The notes under the pieces: generated by a model | Databases searched by the model: none | What the model saw: the letters and a program-made list of their open reading frames with translations, nothing else | Told to the model about the DNA's origin: nothing | Program-made: the position numbers and the translations under genes | Origin: a bacterium | GTDB lineage: Bacteria; Zhuqueibacterota; Zhuqueibacteria; Residuimicrobiales; Oceaniaggregativiventaceae | DNA length: 64,000 bases | Assembly (NCBI GenBank): GCA_029565675.1 | Contig: JAKQNP010000040.1 | Location: forward strand, 1 to 64,000 | Direction: 5' to 3' | Shown here: piece after piece, positions 26,405 to 35,748 of the stretch | How positions within the stretch are numbered: position 1 is the stretch's first letter | Layout: the number at the start of each line of letters is the position of its first letter

Positions 26405-27450
26405 GAAGAAAGGGATCGATTTAGCGGTGAGCTGGGAAACGATAACCTGTATTTATTGCGTTTGGACAGGGCGCTGTGTTTCGCGGGGATATTACTTGTG
26501 AAAATTGTTGATAACCAGGTGGGAAAGATCCGGCTGTAGAGTGGCAGGCTTGTGATGTCGACCGGCTGGCCGTCGGCGATGGAACGCGCGGCCAACAATC
26601 CGCTTTGTACGGCAGGGAGAATTCCCTCGCCCATATCGCGAGTCGCCAGTGCGGCGCTGTCGCCGATCACATAGGCCCGGCCTTGCTGCATGGTTGGGCG
26701 TCCATGACGGCGGTAATAGAATGCGGATCCTGGATGGTCGATGGGGTGATCCAACCATTTTCGCCGCAGCAACTCATTCTGCCAATTGTCCCAGGCCCGG
26801 CGCAGGTGCAAACTGCGACGCTGCAGCTGTTGCTGCAAAGCGCCGATACCGACATTGAGGACTTGCGGACCTTTTGGCACATACCAGGCATAGCCTGGCA
26901 AACCTTTTGCGGCAAAACGCAAATGACAGTTCGATTCATGCACCGGTTGATCGATTTCAGCCTCAAGAGTCAAGATCAATTCCTGCGAAAACCGCGGAAA
27001 ATGAGCTGCAAAGAATTGGTTATAGACAGGGCAGCGGGTACCACCGGCACCAACCAGATAACGGCAGCGGTAATGCTCGTCGATGACAAAGGTATCGTCT
27101 TTTTTTTCGATCTTGCGCACCAGATGGGTTGCGACTTTGGCCTGGCTGCGCTGCAACAGCCAAGCATCGAATTCGATGCGGCGGACGCCATGTTGTTTGC
27201 CACAGAGCGGAATGGTCAGAGGACCCAAATGGATGAGCAGGCGGTTCATTTCGATGAGAGTGTGGGGGTACTCTTGTGGTAATATCGCCAGGGCTTTCCA
27301 GAGAGAAGGTGACGTCCACCCCGCGCACAACTTTGGACGAGGAAAAGGCTGTTTGTCGATTACCAGACAGTCGATGCCCTGGCGAACCAGCTCGCCGGCG
27401 CAGGCGGCTCCAGCTGGGCCGCCGCCAACGACGATCACTTCATGCAGCAT
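26401..27450 (-). CDS. Geranylgeranyl-reductase-family FAD oxidoreductase
   Basis: This 349-residue flavoprotein begins with the FAD motif VIVVGGGPAGAACAGELVRQ and has the second FAD motif GDSAALATRDMGEGI near residue 255. Both are typical of the geranylgeranyl reductase/digeranylgeranylglycerophospholipid reductase family, which saturates isoprenoid double bonds; some members act on other ring or chain substrates. It starts 23 bases after the cyclopropane-fatty-acid synthase stop, so the pair may modify membrane lipid chains. AAGGAACAAC precedes the ATG at 27450. Confidence 0.8.
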   Translation of the reverse strand: MLHEVIVVGGGPAGAACAGELVRQGIDCLVIDKQPFPRPKLCAGWTSPSLWKALAILPQEYPHTLIEMNRLLIHLGPLTIPLCGKQHGVRRIEFDAWLLQRSQAKVATHLVRKIEKKDDTFVIDEHYRCRYLVGAGGTRCPVYNQFFAAHFPRFSQELILTLEAEIDQPVHESNCHLRFAAKGLPGYAWYVPKGPQVLNVGIGALQQQLQRRSLHLRRAWDNWQNELLRRKWLDHPIDHPGSAFYYRRHGRPTMQQGRAYVIGDSAALATRDMGEGILPAVQSGLLAARSIADGQPVDITSLPLYSRIFPTWLSTIFTSNIPAKHSALSKRNKYRLSFPSSPLNRSLSS

Positions 27451-27473
27451 GTGTTGTTCCTTGCATCTATCGG

Positions 27474-28592
27474 TCAGCTGAACCGGCAATCAGGTTGTTT
27501 TTGATTTTGCCGGGTCAAAACGATTTGCCAGACCTGGGCATAGCGTGAGCGGAATCCGCCGGCCGAACTGAGCAAGTAGTAGGACCACATTCGGAAGAAT
27601 CGCTCATCGTAGCGCCGGCGCAGTTTCGGCCAGGCTTGAAGGAAATTTTGATACCAGGCCATCAAGGTCGGATCATAGTGCGGACCGATGTTGTGCAGAT
27701 CTTCGACGACGAACAATCCCTCCATCGCAGTCGTCAACTGGCGCAGTGAAGGCAACTGCCCGTTGGGAAAGATATATTTTTCGATCCAATTGCTGGTGGT
27801 CACGGTGCTTACATCAGTGCCGATGGTGTGGACAAATGCCAAACCGCCAGGTTTAAGGCAACGATCGACCTGTCGAAAATAGGTCCGGTAGTTTTTATAC
27901 CCGACATGTTCCATTATTCCTATAGAGATCACCCGATCGAATTGTCCGTCAACCTGGCGATAATCCAGCAGTCGCAGCTCAACGGGCAAACCCTTGCACA
28001 TCTGAGTGCCGAGTTCGACCTGTTCCTTGGAAACGGTAACCCCCAACACTCTGGCGCCGTATTTTTCCGCGGCAAACTTGGCGAAGGCGCCCCAGCCGCA
28101 ACCGAGATCGAGCACGGTCATGCCTGGTTCGAGCCCTATTTTTCGACAGACCAAATCGAGCTTGGCTTCCTGGGCGCTGTCCAGATCGTCGGCGTTATGC
28201 CAGTAAGCACAGGTGTAATTCAGTCTTTTATCCAGCATGGCCACATAGAGATCGTTGCCGCGATCATAGTGTTTTTGCCCGATGATAAAAGCTCGGTGGC
28301 GGTTTTGCCGGTTAAAAAGTCGGCTTTTGATCGCCAACCACCAAACCCGGCCGTCCTTGCGAATCCGTTTTTGCACCTGGTGCGATAGAACACGGTCGAT
28401 CATTTGGTCAACCGCTTCTGCATCCCACCAACCATCCATGTAGGATTCACCCAGCCCCATTTCGCCTTCGCGGAAAACCCGTTGAAAGAAGCGTTCGTCA
28501 TGAACCTGCAGATCCCAGGGATCAGTGCCGTTGATTTTGACTCCGGTTTCTTGCAGCAGGGTTTCAATCGCCTGACAATAAGAATTTGCCAT
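27474..28592 (-). CDS. cfa: Cyclopropane-fatty-acyl-phospholipid synthase
   Basis: This 372-residue protein transfers a methylene group from S-adenosylmethionine to cis double bonds of phospholipid acyl chains. The SAM motif VLDLGCGWGAFAKFA lies near residue 165; the typical YDRGNDLY and LNYTCAYW segments precede it, and ISIGIMEHVGYKNY follows. Length and order match Cfa. I prefer the ATG at 28592 because AAGGTAGG lies at the right distance; the ATG five codons earlier is also possible. It pairs with the downstream flavoprotein. Confidence 0.9.
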   Translation of the reverse strand: MANSYCQAIETLLQETGVKINGTDPWDLQVHDERFFQRVFREGEMGLGESYMDGWWDAEAVDQMIDRVLSHQVQKRIRKDGRVWWLAIKSRLFNRQNRHRAFIIGQKHYDRGNDLYVAMLDKRLNYTCAYWHNADDLDSAQEAKLDLVCRKIGLEPGMTVLDLGCGWGAFAKFAAEKYGARVLGVTVSKEQVELGTQMCKGLPVELRLLDYRQVDGQFDRVISIGIMEHVGYKNYRTYFRQVDRCLKPGGLAFVHTIGTDVSTVTTSNWIEKYIFPNGQLPSLRQLTTAMEGLFVVEDLHNIGPHYDPTLMAWYQNFLQAWPKLRRRYDERFFRMWSYYLLSSAGGFRSRYAQVWQIVLTRQNQKQPDCRFS

Positions 28593-28649
28593 TTGACCTA
28601 CCTTCATGCAACCGCTTGGCCGATCATCTGCAGTTATTGTGCATTTGAT

Positions 28650-29840
28650 TCAAAAGTGCTCGCGATAGCTGCCTTTGTGCTTCTCTATTTTTATTTGCGG
28701 CAACGAATCGATGCGAATCAACACAATCTCAGGACGACTGGTCGTTCGCATCGGCGGGCCCCAGGTTCCCAGTCCACACGTAACATAGCAATAGGTCTCT
28801 CCCTTTTGGGATAAGCCATAGCTGTTTTTAAAAGACAGGCGAGTGATCCAATTGAGGGGAAAAAGTTGCCCATTATGTGTGTGACCCGAAACCTGTAAAT
28901 CCACTGCTTGGTCGGCCGCCTCCTGCAGTCCGACGGGTTGGTGGTCCAGCACAATGATTGGCAGTGAGCGATCGATGTTTTGCAGCAGATCGGCAAGGCT
29001 TTTGCGCTTGCCGTAAAAGGCATTGTGAGTTTGGTCGTCGCGTCCAACGACCGCGAAGGCGTTTTCGACTATAAGGGTTGAATCGCGCAAAACAATCATA
29101 CCGCAGCTGCGAAAAAAAGACAACGCTGAATCGATCCCGACATAATACTCATGATTGCCCGGGACGACATAAACGCCGTAGCGACTTTGCAATTGGTGCA
29201 GTGTTTCACCAAAGCGGTCATACAAGCGGTGCGGTTGATGGCCATCGAGGATGTCGCCTACCAGGAAAATGGCATCTGCTTGCTGCTGATTCATCCGTTT
29301 GACCCATTTTTGCAGACGTTCAGGCGGCACACTTTCATCCAGATGAAGGTCAGCAGCGAAGAGCAGGTGCAACGGTTTATCTATTGGCAGTTTTTTGTCA
29401 AAGGACAGCTCCTGGATAACCGTTTGTGGTTGGGAAGCACGCAGTATTCCGGCACCTGTGATGAGCGCGGCGATCGTGCACAGAAATAAAAAAGAGTTGG
29501 CTTGCAGCAGCGGTGTTTTGGTGTGCTTGATGATCCGGTTTTGTCCGACCTGCCACAGATCACGCAACAACAGACCCATCAGCATGTAGAACAACCAACC
29601 GAGATAGATGGCTCCCCATTTCAGCATTGCTCCTCCGAGATCGGCTGGCAAAAGTGCGGCAGCAGAACGGCTGACCGGATAGAGCAGTGCGGCAAAAATG
29701 ATTGCGAATTCTGCGCTGTCGCGCAAAAACCGCGGTTTGTGCTTGAAAGCTTGGCGGAGACGGCGCAACAGGTAGATGTGGATCAAGAGATAGATCGACA
29801 GAACGACGATCAAGAAAGGCACAGCAGCGGCAGCAGGCAT
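28650..29840 (-). CDS. Membrane-anchored metallophosphoesterase
   Basis: This 396-residue protein has about four N-terminal membrane spans (1-140) and a calcineurin-like phosphoesterase domain facing the periplasm or cytoplasm. All metal motifs are present in order: FAADLHLD, LVGDILDG, PGNHEYY, and VSGHTHNGQLFP near the C terminus. It resembles YkuE/UDP-2,3-diacylglucosamine-hydrolase-like membrane phosphoesterases; the substrate is unknown. The gene is divergent from the symporter at 29985 and has GAGGAG upstream. Confidence 0.88.
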   Translation of the reverse strand: MPAAAAVPFLIVVLSIYLLIHIYLLRRLRQAFKHKPRFLRDSAEFAIIFAALLYPVSRSAAALLPADLGGAMLKWGAIYLGWLFYMLMGLLLRDLWQVGQNRIIKHTKTPLLQANSFLFLCTIAALITGAGILRASQPQTVIQELSFDKKLPIDKPLHLLFAADLHLDESVPPERLQKWVKRMNQQQADAIFLVGDILDGHQPHRLYDRFGETLHQLQSRYGVYVVPGNHEYYVGIDSALSFFRSCGMIVLRDSTLIVENAFAVVGRDDQTHNAFYGKRKSLADLLQNIDRSLPIIVLDHQPVGLQEAADQAVDLQVSGHTHNGQLFPLNWITRLSFKNSYGLSQKGETYCYVTCGLGTWGPPMRTTSRPEIVLIRIDSLPQIKIEKHKGSYREHF

Positions 29841-29864
29841 GCGGTTGCTCCTCAGAAAGCGGCG

Positions 29865-29895
29865 TTGAAGCGTTGGGAATTTTTTATTTTATACT
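29865..29895 (+). promoter_or_regulatory. Candidate promoter for the SSS/ATP-grasp/two-component operon
   Basis: TTGAAG (29865-29870) and TATACT (29890-29895) lie upstream of the rightward symporter gene. The -10 match is good, but the 19-base spacer is longer than ideal, so the call is tentative. Confidence 0.3.
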
Positions 29896-29984
29896 GGAAT
29901 GGGATAAAAAAAGTTCTATATTTCTAAACAACGGGTCGACGAATCTTATGCCTGTGGATTGCACTGGTAAGGAAGGAAACACTG

Positions 29985-31484
29985 ATGCTGACGAGAATCG
30001 ATGTTGTTGTGGTTGTTCTTTATGGAGTGTTGGTGGCATTTCTCGGATATTATGCCAAAGGAATGATTAAAAGTTCGAGCGATTATTTTTGCGGTAACAA
30101 GCGGGTGCCGTGGTGGCTGGCGGCGATTTCCCACCACGTCTCAGGTTACAGTGCCTTTGCCTTCGTCGGGCTTGGTACGCTCGCCTATGGCAGCGGGCTG
30201 AGCGCCTGGACATTTTTTGGCCCACCGATCTTTATCGCCATGGTGGTTGGTTCCCTGATTTGGGCGCCTCGCTGGTCACGAATGAAAATATTTACTCCGG
30301 TTGAGTACCTCGAGACCCGCTACAACAAGTTCATTCGCCAGCTGTTTGCCTGGAGCGGCATTGGCATTAAATTTATCGATGAAGGAATCAAACTCTATTC
30401 TTTGGCGGTCATAGTGCATGTGGCCACCGGCTGGCCGATGCCGCACGTGATCATCGCCTGTGGCATCGTCACCATCGTGTATCTCTTTTTGGGCGGTCTG
30501 TGGGCAACGGTGCTCACTGATTTTGCGCAGTTCATTGTTCAGTTTGGTATTACGCTGTTGTTTGTACCAATGGTACTGCACAGGGTTGGAGGGATTAGCG
30601 GTCTCTATCAGCAAATGCCGCTCGATCAGCGCGGTTTGTTCAGCGCGCAAGTGTCTCCAACTTTTCTTTTTGTCTATTTGTTCGTCATCATACTCAGTTA
30701 CAACGGCGGGACGTGGGGACTGGCACAGCGCTTTATCAGCATCGGCAAACCGCGCGAAGCGCGCAAAGCGGCGTTTTTTTCCGGCGTGTTGTATCTTTTC
30801 TATCCGCTGGCGGTTTTTATTCCAATGTGGGCAGCCCACTCACTTCTTGGCCCGGTGGAAAACACCGAACATACCTACATGCTGGTGGCTGAAAAGATAC
30901 TGCCCACCATCGCACCCGGTTTGCTGGGATTGATGATCGCTTCCATGTTCGCTTCGACCATGTCCATGCTCGATACCGATATTCACGCAATGTCGACGGT
31001 TTTCACACACGACATCTATCGCCGTTCTTTTAATCAGAAAGCCTCTGACCGTCACCTGCTGCGAGTCGGGATGAGTGCGACTGTGGTGCTCGGGGCATTG
31101 ACCATTGCCTCTGCGCTTCTCACCATCCATATGCAAGGCGCTTTCAATGCCATGATTGAATGGTTTGCCGCGATCCTGGGCCCGGTCTCTCTGCCGCTTT
31201 TGCTCGGTATGGTTTTCCGCAAACCAACCTGGCGCGGAGCTTTGTTGGCATGGATCTTTGGTTTTATTGCGTTCATCTTTTTCAAATATGGTTGGCCGTT
31301 GATCACAGGCCTGCAATCGACCTTTGTGCTTTATACGGGTATGGAGCTTTTGATCAGTCTGGTTGTGTTTCTCGCCGACGGTTGGCTAAGCAAGCGCTCG
31401 CCTGAAGACGAAAAACGGGTGCAAGAGTTTTTTCGCCAATTCGATAATATCGATTCCGGATCGACTGAATCTATTTCCAGCTAA
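29985..31484 (+). CDS. Sodium:solute symporter (SSS family)
   Basis: This 499-residue protein has about 13 membrane spans of the SSS LeuT fold. Motifs include SSSDYFCGNKRVPWWLAAIS near residue 27, FTPVEYLETRYNK near residue 104 and GGLWATVLTDFAQF near residue 168. AAGGAAGGAAA gives a strong start. It is the first gene of the rightward cluster that continues with an ATP-grasp protein and a two-component system, so it probably imports or retrieves an amino acid or the cluster product. The substrate is inferred from context only. Confidence 0.88.
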   Translation: MLTRIDVVVVVLYGVLVAFLGYYAKGMIKSSSDYFCGNKRVPWWLAAISHHVSGYSAFAFVGLGTLAYGSGLSAWTFFGPPIFIAMVVGSLIWAPRWSRMKIFTPVEYLETRYNKFIRQLFAWSGIGIKFIDEGIKLYSLAVIVHVATGWPMPHVIIACGIVTIVYLFLGGLWATVLTDFAQFIVQFGITLLFVPMVLHRVGGISGLYQQMPLDQRGLFSAQVSPTFLFVYLFVIILSYNGGTWGLAQRFISIGKPREARKAAFFSGVLYLFYPLAVFIPMWAAHSLLGPVENTEHTYMLVAEKILPTIAPGLLGLMIASMFASTMSMLDTDIHAMSTVFTHDIYRRSFNQKASDRHLLRVGMSATVVLGALTIASALLTIHMQGAFNAMIEWFAAILGPVSLPLLLGMVFRKPTWRGALLAWIFGFIAFIFFKYGWPLITGLQSTFVLYTGMELLISLVVFLADGWLSKRSPEDEKRVQEFFRQFDNIDSGSTESISS

Positions 31485-31539
31485 AAACCAATAGGCAAGC
31501 AGGGTAATGATTCTCTAACTTCCAAGAACACAGGGACGC

Positions 31540-32517
31540 ATGATTCCGCCACAACAATATGATTTGGCGCTGGCATATGACTGGGAGTATGACCGGGATT
31601 TTATCGATCTGCTCGACTCTGAGGCGACGGGGATGGGCATGCGTGTGCTGCAAATTGGCACTGCTGAACTGCCGGCTGTGCTAGGTTGGCTGAACGATGC
31701 AGAATTTGGTGTCAGAACCATGATCGATCGCGCATCCGACACCAGTCCGCAATTCCTCGATCTGCAAAGCGGACTGCAAAAACGCGGCACCAGGATCATC
31801 GATCCACTCGAAGCTCTGCATTGGGCGTCCGATAAAGCCACCATGCATCTGGAATTCATTGAACAAGGTCTGCACACCCCCTATACCCAAATATTGCCGC
31901 CCTTTTCACAAGAGCCTGATTTTCCGCTAGACGACCGCCAAATCTTGCCGCTGGGATTGCCTTTTGTGATCAAGCCCGCGAATACGACAGGCGGCGGTCA
32001 AGGCGTCATTCTGACTGCACTGACCTTGGACGAGGTGATCCAAGCCCGGCGACAGTATCCACACGACAAGTATCTGTTGCAGGAACGTGTCCACGCGAAA
32101 TCAGAAGGCCTAAACCTGTTTTGGTTTCGCGCATTTTTTGTCGCCGGTTGGATTACTTTTTGTTGGTGGAATCCTGACACCCATATCTATCGCATGCTGC
32201 TGCCGCATGCAGTCAAGCCGGAAACATTCGCATCGTTGCTGACCATCATGGAACAAATCAGCCGGATCTGCCGTTTGACATTTTTTTCCAGTGAAATCAT
32301 CATCAATCAAAGCGATCAGCCGGTGATCGTTGATTATGTCAACGAGATCTGTGACATGCGTCTGCAATCCCGCCATCGCGATGGTGTCCCCGATGAGTTG
32401 GTGATGGCCATCTGCAAACAACTGGCTGGATACTGCTGCAAGATCGATCGCGGTGCTGATCCTGGCCAAAAACCGCCGTTCGACAATTTGGCGGACAGCG
32501 ACCGGAACTCTGATTAA
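31540..32517 (+). CDS. ATP-grasp family ligase of unknown substrate
   Basis: This 325-residue protein has ATP-grasp features: a KATMHLEF segment near residue 106, VIKPANTTGGGQGV (nucleotide-binding lysine and glycine loop) near residue 147, the Q(E)R gate LLQERVHAKS near residue 183, and a C-terminal IVDYVNEIC metal-binding segment. ATP-grasp enzymes join a carboxylate to an amine through an acyl phosphate. The sequence is distinct from the two ligases at 35749 and 36812. It ends one base before the kinase start, so it is co-expressed with the sensor. Confidence 0.75.
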   Translation: MIPPQQYDLALAYDWEYDRDFIDLLDSEATGMGMRVLQIGTAELPAVLGWLNDAEFGVRTMIDRASDTSPQFLDLQSGLQKRGTRIIDPLEALHWASDKATMHLEFIEQGLHTPYTQILPPFSQEPDFPLDDRQILPLGLPFVIKPANTTGGGQGVILTALTLDEVIQARRQYPHDKYLLQERVHAKSEGLNLFWFRAFFVAGWITFCWWNPDTHIYRMLLPHAVKPETFASLLTIMEQISRICRLTFFSSEIIINQSDQPVIVDYVNEICDMRLQSRHRDGVPDELVMAICKQLAGYCCKIDRGADPGQKPPFDNLADSDRNSD

Positions 32518-32518
32518 G

Positions 32519-34051
32519 ATGAAAAATTTCCTAAAAAAATTGCAGACCAATCGGGAAGAGTGGATTGAGCTGGCATGGCAGGATTGGCTTGCGTCGCCAA
32601 TGCCCTCGCTATGGACATCGGCACAGCAGAAAAAGTTGCTTCAGGGGTTGGCTTTTCACTTGCTGCAAGATCTCAAGCAACCCGAGTCGATCAGCAACGG
32701 CTCGCTCGTGCGTTTTTGTCGGCAGAATATCCAGCGCCGCGCCGATGGCAAACCAGAACTCGGCATGCAGGTCAATTTGTTGACCCGGTTGCGCGTGCAG
32801 ATCAACCACTTTGCCAAGGAGAACGGCGAGTCCAACAGCGATCTCTGGTTTGCTTTGCAGGATGTTTTTGACTTTGCGATGATCGCCATCAGCGAAACCT
32901 GGGGAGCCGTGCTGAGCTCGGAGCGGCAGAGAGATCGCGAAATCATCGAACAGCTCAAACAGGTCAAAAACGATCTGCAGCAACAGGTCAATGTCCACTA
33001 TCAGATGATCCGCGAATCGCCGGTCGCCACCATGAATTGCGATGCCGAATTGCTCATCACAAAATGGAATCCCATGGCAACACGCATGACCGGCTATCAG
33101 CCAGGAGAGATGCTGCGCCAGAGTGTGCTCAAACTGTTTGCAGCAAAATCGCGCGATCTTTTTATGCAAAAGATCCATGCCAGGAACGAGCGAATTTCTC
33201 GCCTGCATCTCAACATCATAAAGAAAAGCGGCGAGACCGCTTTGGCCCTGGTCTCGGTTTCGCGGATCAAATATCCTTATGACGATCATCTCTTCTATGT
33301 CATCAGCCTGCAAGATTTAAGCGTCCACGAACAGCTCACCTCAAAAAGTAAAAAAATCGACCAATTGATGACTCTTTCGCGGATCACCAGCTCGATGATG
33401 CACGATATCCGCAATCCGGTCAACACCATCGGCCTCTATTTTGATCTGCTGGCCGACAAATGGGCGGCAGAAGGAAACGGGGAGCAACAAAAAGGAAATC
33501 TCGAGCTGCTGGAAAAGATCCAGAGCCAAATCAGCCGGCTCAGCGAAAATCTCAACCATTATTTAACCTATCAGCACATCCCCGAATTGCACGTTTCAGC
33601 GGTGGATCTCGATTCGCAATTGCGCAGTTTGGCTGAGGAAACCAACTTTGAAGCTTCTTTGAAAAAGATCAAGGTTAGCTACAGTTCGCAAAAGCCGGCA
33701 TGGATTTTGGCTGATTGGCCACAGCTCAAACGGGCTTTTTTGAATATTCTGCAGAATTCGATTCAGGCAATCGGACAGGATGGCAAGATCGACATCGATT
33801 TGCGTCAAGCAAACGAACGGGCCATCGTACGGATCCGCGATGACGGACCGGGTATTCCCGTTCAAATATTGAGAAATATCTATGAGCCGTTTCTTACAAC
33901 CAAAGAAAGCGGCGAAGGCCTTGGACTGTTCATCACCCGCGAATTGGTGCGTGCCAGCCGCGGACGAATCCGCTGCTGGTCCGGTCAAGGTCGCGGAACC
34001 CTGTTTACGCTATCCTTTCCGACCATCGATCAAGGGGGAGAAGCAGAATGA
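32519..34051 (+). CDS. PAS-domain sensor histidine kinase
   Basis: This 510-residue cytoplasmic kinase has no membrane span. A helical N-terminal region (1-140) is followed by a coiled coil, a PAS domain (about 160-270, with WNPMATRMTGYQPGEML), a HisKA segment with the phospho-acceptor His295 in SSMMHDIRNP, and an ATPase domain with N (NILQNSIQAI), G1 (DDGPGIP) and G2 (GEGLGLFI) boxes. It should sense an internal signal and phosphorylate the response regulator, whose gene overlaps its end by 4 bases. The start lies one base after the ATP-grasp stop. Confidence 0.9.
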   Translation: MKNFLKKLQTNREEWIELAWQDWLASPMPSLWTSAQQKKLLQGLAFHLLQDLKQPESISNGSLVRFCRQNIQRRADGKPELGMQVNLLTRLRVQINHFAKENGESNSDLWFALQDVFDFAMIAISETWGAVLSSERQRDREIIEQLKQVKNDLQQQVNVHYQMIRESPVATMNCDAELLITKWNPMATRMTGYQPGEMLRQSVLKLFAAKSRDLFMQKIHARNERISRLHLNIIKKSGETALALVSVSRIKYPYDDHLFYVISLQDLSVHEQLTSKSKKIDQLMTLSRITSSMMHDIRNPVNTIGLYFDLLADKWAAEGNGEQQKGNLELLEKIQSQISRLSENLNHYLTYQHIPELHVSAVDLDSQLRSLAEETNFEASLKKIKVSYSSQKPAWILADWPQLKRAFLNILQNSIQAIGQDGKIDIDLRQANERAIVRIRDDGPGIPVQILRNIYEPFLTTKESGEGLGLFITRELVRASRGRIRCWSGQGRGTLFTLSFPTIDQGGEAE

Positions 34052-35400
34052 ACACCAGTGTTTTGTTGATCGATGATGACGTGGATGCGCTGCAAGCGCT
34101 GTGTATGGGCATCGACCGCGAATTTGCGGTTCTAAAGGCGACCAGCTACAAAGACGCCATTCAGCTGCTCAACACCCAGGAAGTCGATATCGTGGTCACC
34201 GATTTGAAGCTGAAAGACGGTTCCGGTTTGCAGATACTCAACCACGTACATGAAAACTTGCCGCATGTTTCGGTCATCGTCATTACTGCTTACGGTACCG
34301 TCGAAACCGCGATTCAGAGCATCCGCAGCGGGGCTTACGATTATCTCGTCAAGCCCTTTCGGCTGGCCGATTTGAAGCGTTTGCTTTACCGGTTGTCTGA
34401 AACGCAAAATTTGCGCAAAGAAAACAACCGGTTGCGCCAGGCTTTGCAGTTGGAGAAACGCAATCTGCAGTTCGTGACCGTCAGCAACCGCATGAAACGC
34501 ATCTATAGTCTGGCGCAGCAGATTGCCGAATCGCGCAGCACCGTGCTGATCAGCGGCGAAACGGGCACCGGCAAGGATATTCTTGCCAATCTGATTCATT
34601 ACTCCAGTCCGCGTTATCAGCAGCCATTCATCAAAATTGATTGTGCATCGATCCCGGAAAACCTTCTCGAAGCCGAATTGTTCGGCTATGAAAAAGGTGC
34701 GTTTACCGGCGCTGCCGGACAAAAACGCGGCAAGGTGGAGATGGCCCATATGGGCACGGTGTTTCTCGATGAGATCGGTGAATTGGCGCCGTTCATGCAG
34801 AGCAAGCTGCTGCGTTTTTTGCAGGATGGCGAATTCGAAAGACTTGGGAGCACGCAAACCTTGACGGTTGATGTGCGCGTCCTCGCCGCGACCAATGCCG
34901 ACCTGGAAAAGAAAGTAAAGGAAGGGACCTTTCGCAGCGATCTTTTCTATCGCCTGAATGTCATTGCCATCAACATGCCTCCTTTGCGCGAGCACACAGA
35001 GGATATCCCCTTTTTGATCCAATCCTTCATCGAAAAGTATAACGCCATCAACAACAAGCAGATCCAGAGCGTCGATCCGCAGGTGGTCAAGCAGGCGCAG
35101 CGCTATCCCTGGCCGGGAAATATCCGCGAGCTGGAGAACATGGTCGAACGGGCGGTGGTCCTGTCGCGCGAACCTGTCCTCTCATTGATGCATTTTCCAG
35201 GCTTGGCGGTCGGATCCGAGTCTGCCGAAGGATCCATCGGAGCGACGGTAGGCATGTCCTTGATGGAAATCGAAAAACTGGCGGTCGAAAAAAACCTGAT
35301 CTATTACAATTATGATAAAAACCGGGTTGCCCAGGTTTTGCAAACTGGATTGGCGACTCTCTATCGAAAAATCAAAGAGTATCAGATCCAGGACCATTGA
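34048..35400 (+). CDS. NtrC-type sigma-54-dependent response regulator
   Basis: This 450-residue activator has a receiver domain with phospho-acceptor Asp52 (VVTDLKLKDGSG) and Lys102 (YLVKPF). The AAA+ domain has Walker A GETGTGKD (170-177), the sigma-54 contact loop GAFTGA (217-222), Walker B VFLDEIGE, and the sensor segment PWPGNIRELENM. A Fis-type helix-turn-helix with NRVAQVLQTGLATLYRKI ends the protein. It activates sigma-54 promoters after phosphorylation by the coupled kinase. The likely target is the operon that begins 348 bases downstream. Confidence 0.93.
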   Translation: MNTSVLLIDDDVDALQALCMGIDREFAVLKATSYKDAIQLLNTQEVDIVVTDLKLKDGSGLQILNHVHENLPHVSVIVITAYGTVETAIQSIRSGAYDYLVKPFRLADLKRLLYRLSETQNLRKENNRLRQALQLEKRNLQFVTVSNRMKRIYSLAQQIAESRSTVLISGETGTGKDILANLIHYSSPRYQQPFIKIDCASIPENLLEAELFGYEKGAFTGAAGQKRGKVEMAHMGTVFLDEIGELAPFMQSKLLRFLQDGEFERLGSTQTLTVDVRVLAATNADLEKKVKEGTFRSDLFYRLNVIAINMPPLREHTEDIPFLIQSFIEKYNAINNKQIQSVDPQVVKQAQRYPWPGNIRELENMVERAVVLSREPVLSLMHFPGLAVGSESAEGSIGATVGMSLMEIEKLAVEKNLIYYNYDKNRVAQVLQTGLATLYRKIKEYQIQDH

Positions 35401-35748
35401 TTGCGCAGCCAACATCGGCACAACAGCTCATGATGCCACTGCAACGCGATTATCATTTTTGGAAACCTGGGCGTCGATATTATCCGTTTTTATCAATTTG
35501 ATAAGTCTGACCGCGATAAATTCCTTGCCATTCTCAAAAAAAGAAATAACCCCGCCTTTGTCATTTATCCATCAGCAAAGAAGCTGACTAACCCCAATAA
35601 TAACAATAAAAAAACTGCAATCGAATAGTTGGCACAATATTTGAAGGTGTGCAATAGAATAAGCCGAACAGGTTTCGGTGAACATTCAATTGTTCATCTC
35701 CAGCAGAAGCGAGATTGAGAACCATATAAGGTGAGTTGGAACCGGTCG
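35401..35748 (+). other. Intergenic regulatory region before the ligase operon
   Basis: This 348-base non-coding gap separates the response-regulator gene from the first ligase gene. It contains a sigma-54-like site at 35629-35645. An AT-rich segment (35530-35640) could hold enhancer sites for the regulator, but I found no convincing inverted-repeat operator by eye. Confidence 0.5.
35629..35645 (+). promoter_or_regulatory. Sigma-54-like -24/-12 promoter
   Basis: TTGGCACAATATTTGAA resembles the sigma-54 consensus TTGGCAC-N5-TTGCA. The -24 GG (35631-35632) is followed by exactly ten bases and then GA at 35643-35644, where GC is expected. The spacing is correct with one important mismatch. It lies 104 bases before the first ligase gene and directly after a gene for a sigma-54 activator, which raises its plausibility. 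Confidence 0.45.

Noticed and set aside
34132-35022. Minus-strand 296-codon frame opposite the sigma-54 regulator
   Set aside because: Antisense shadow of a clearly conserved AAA+ gene; no family features.
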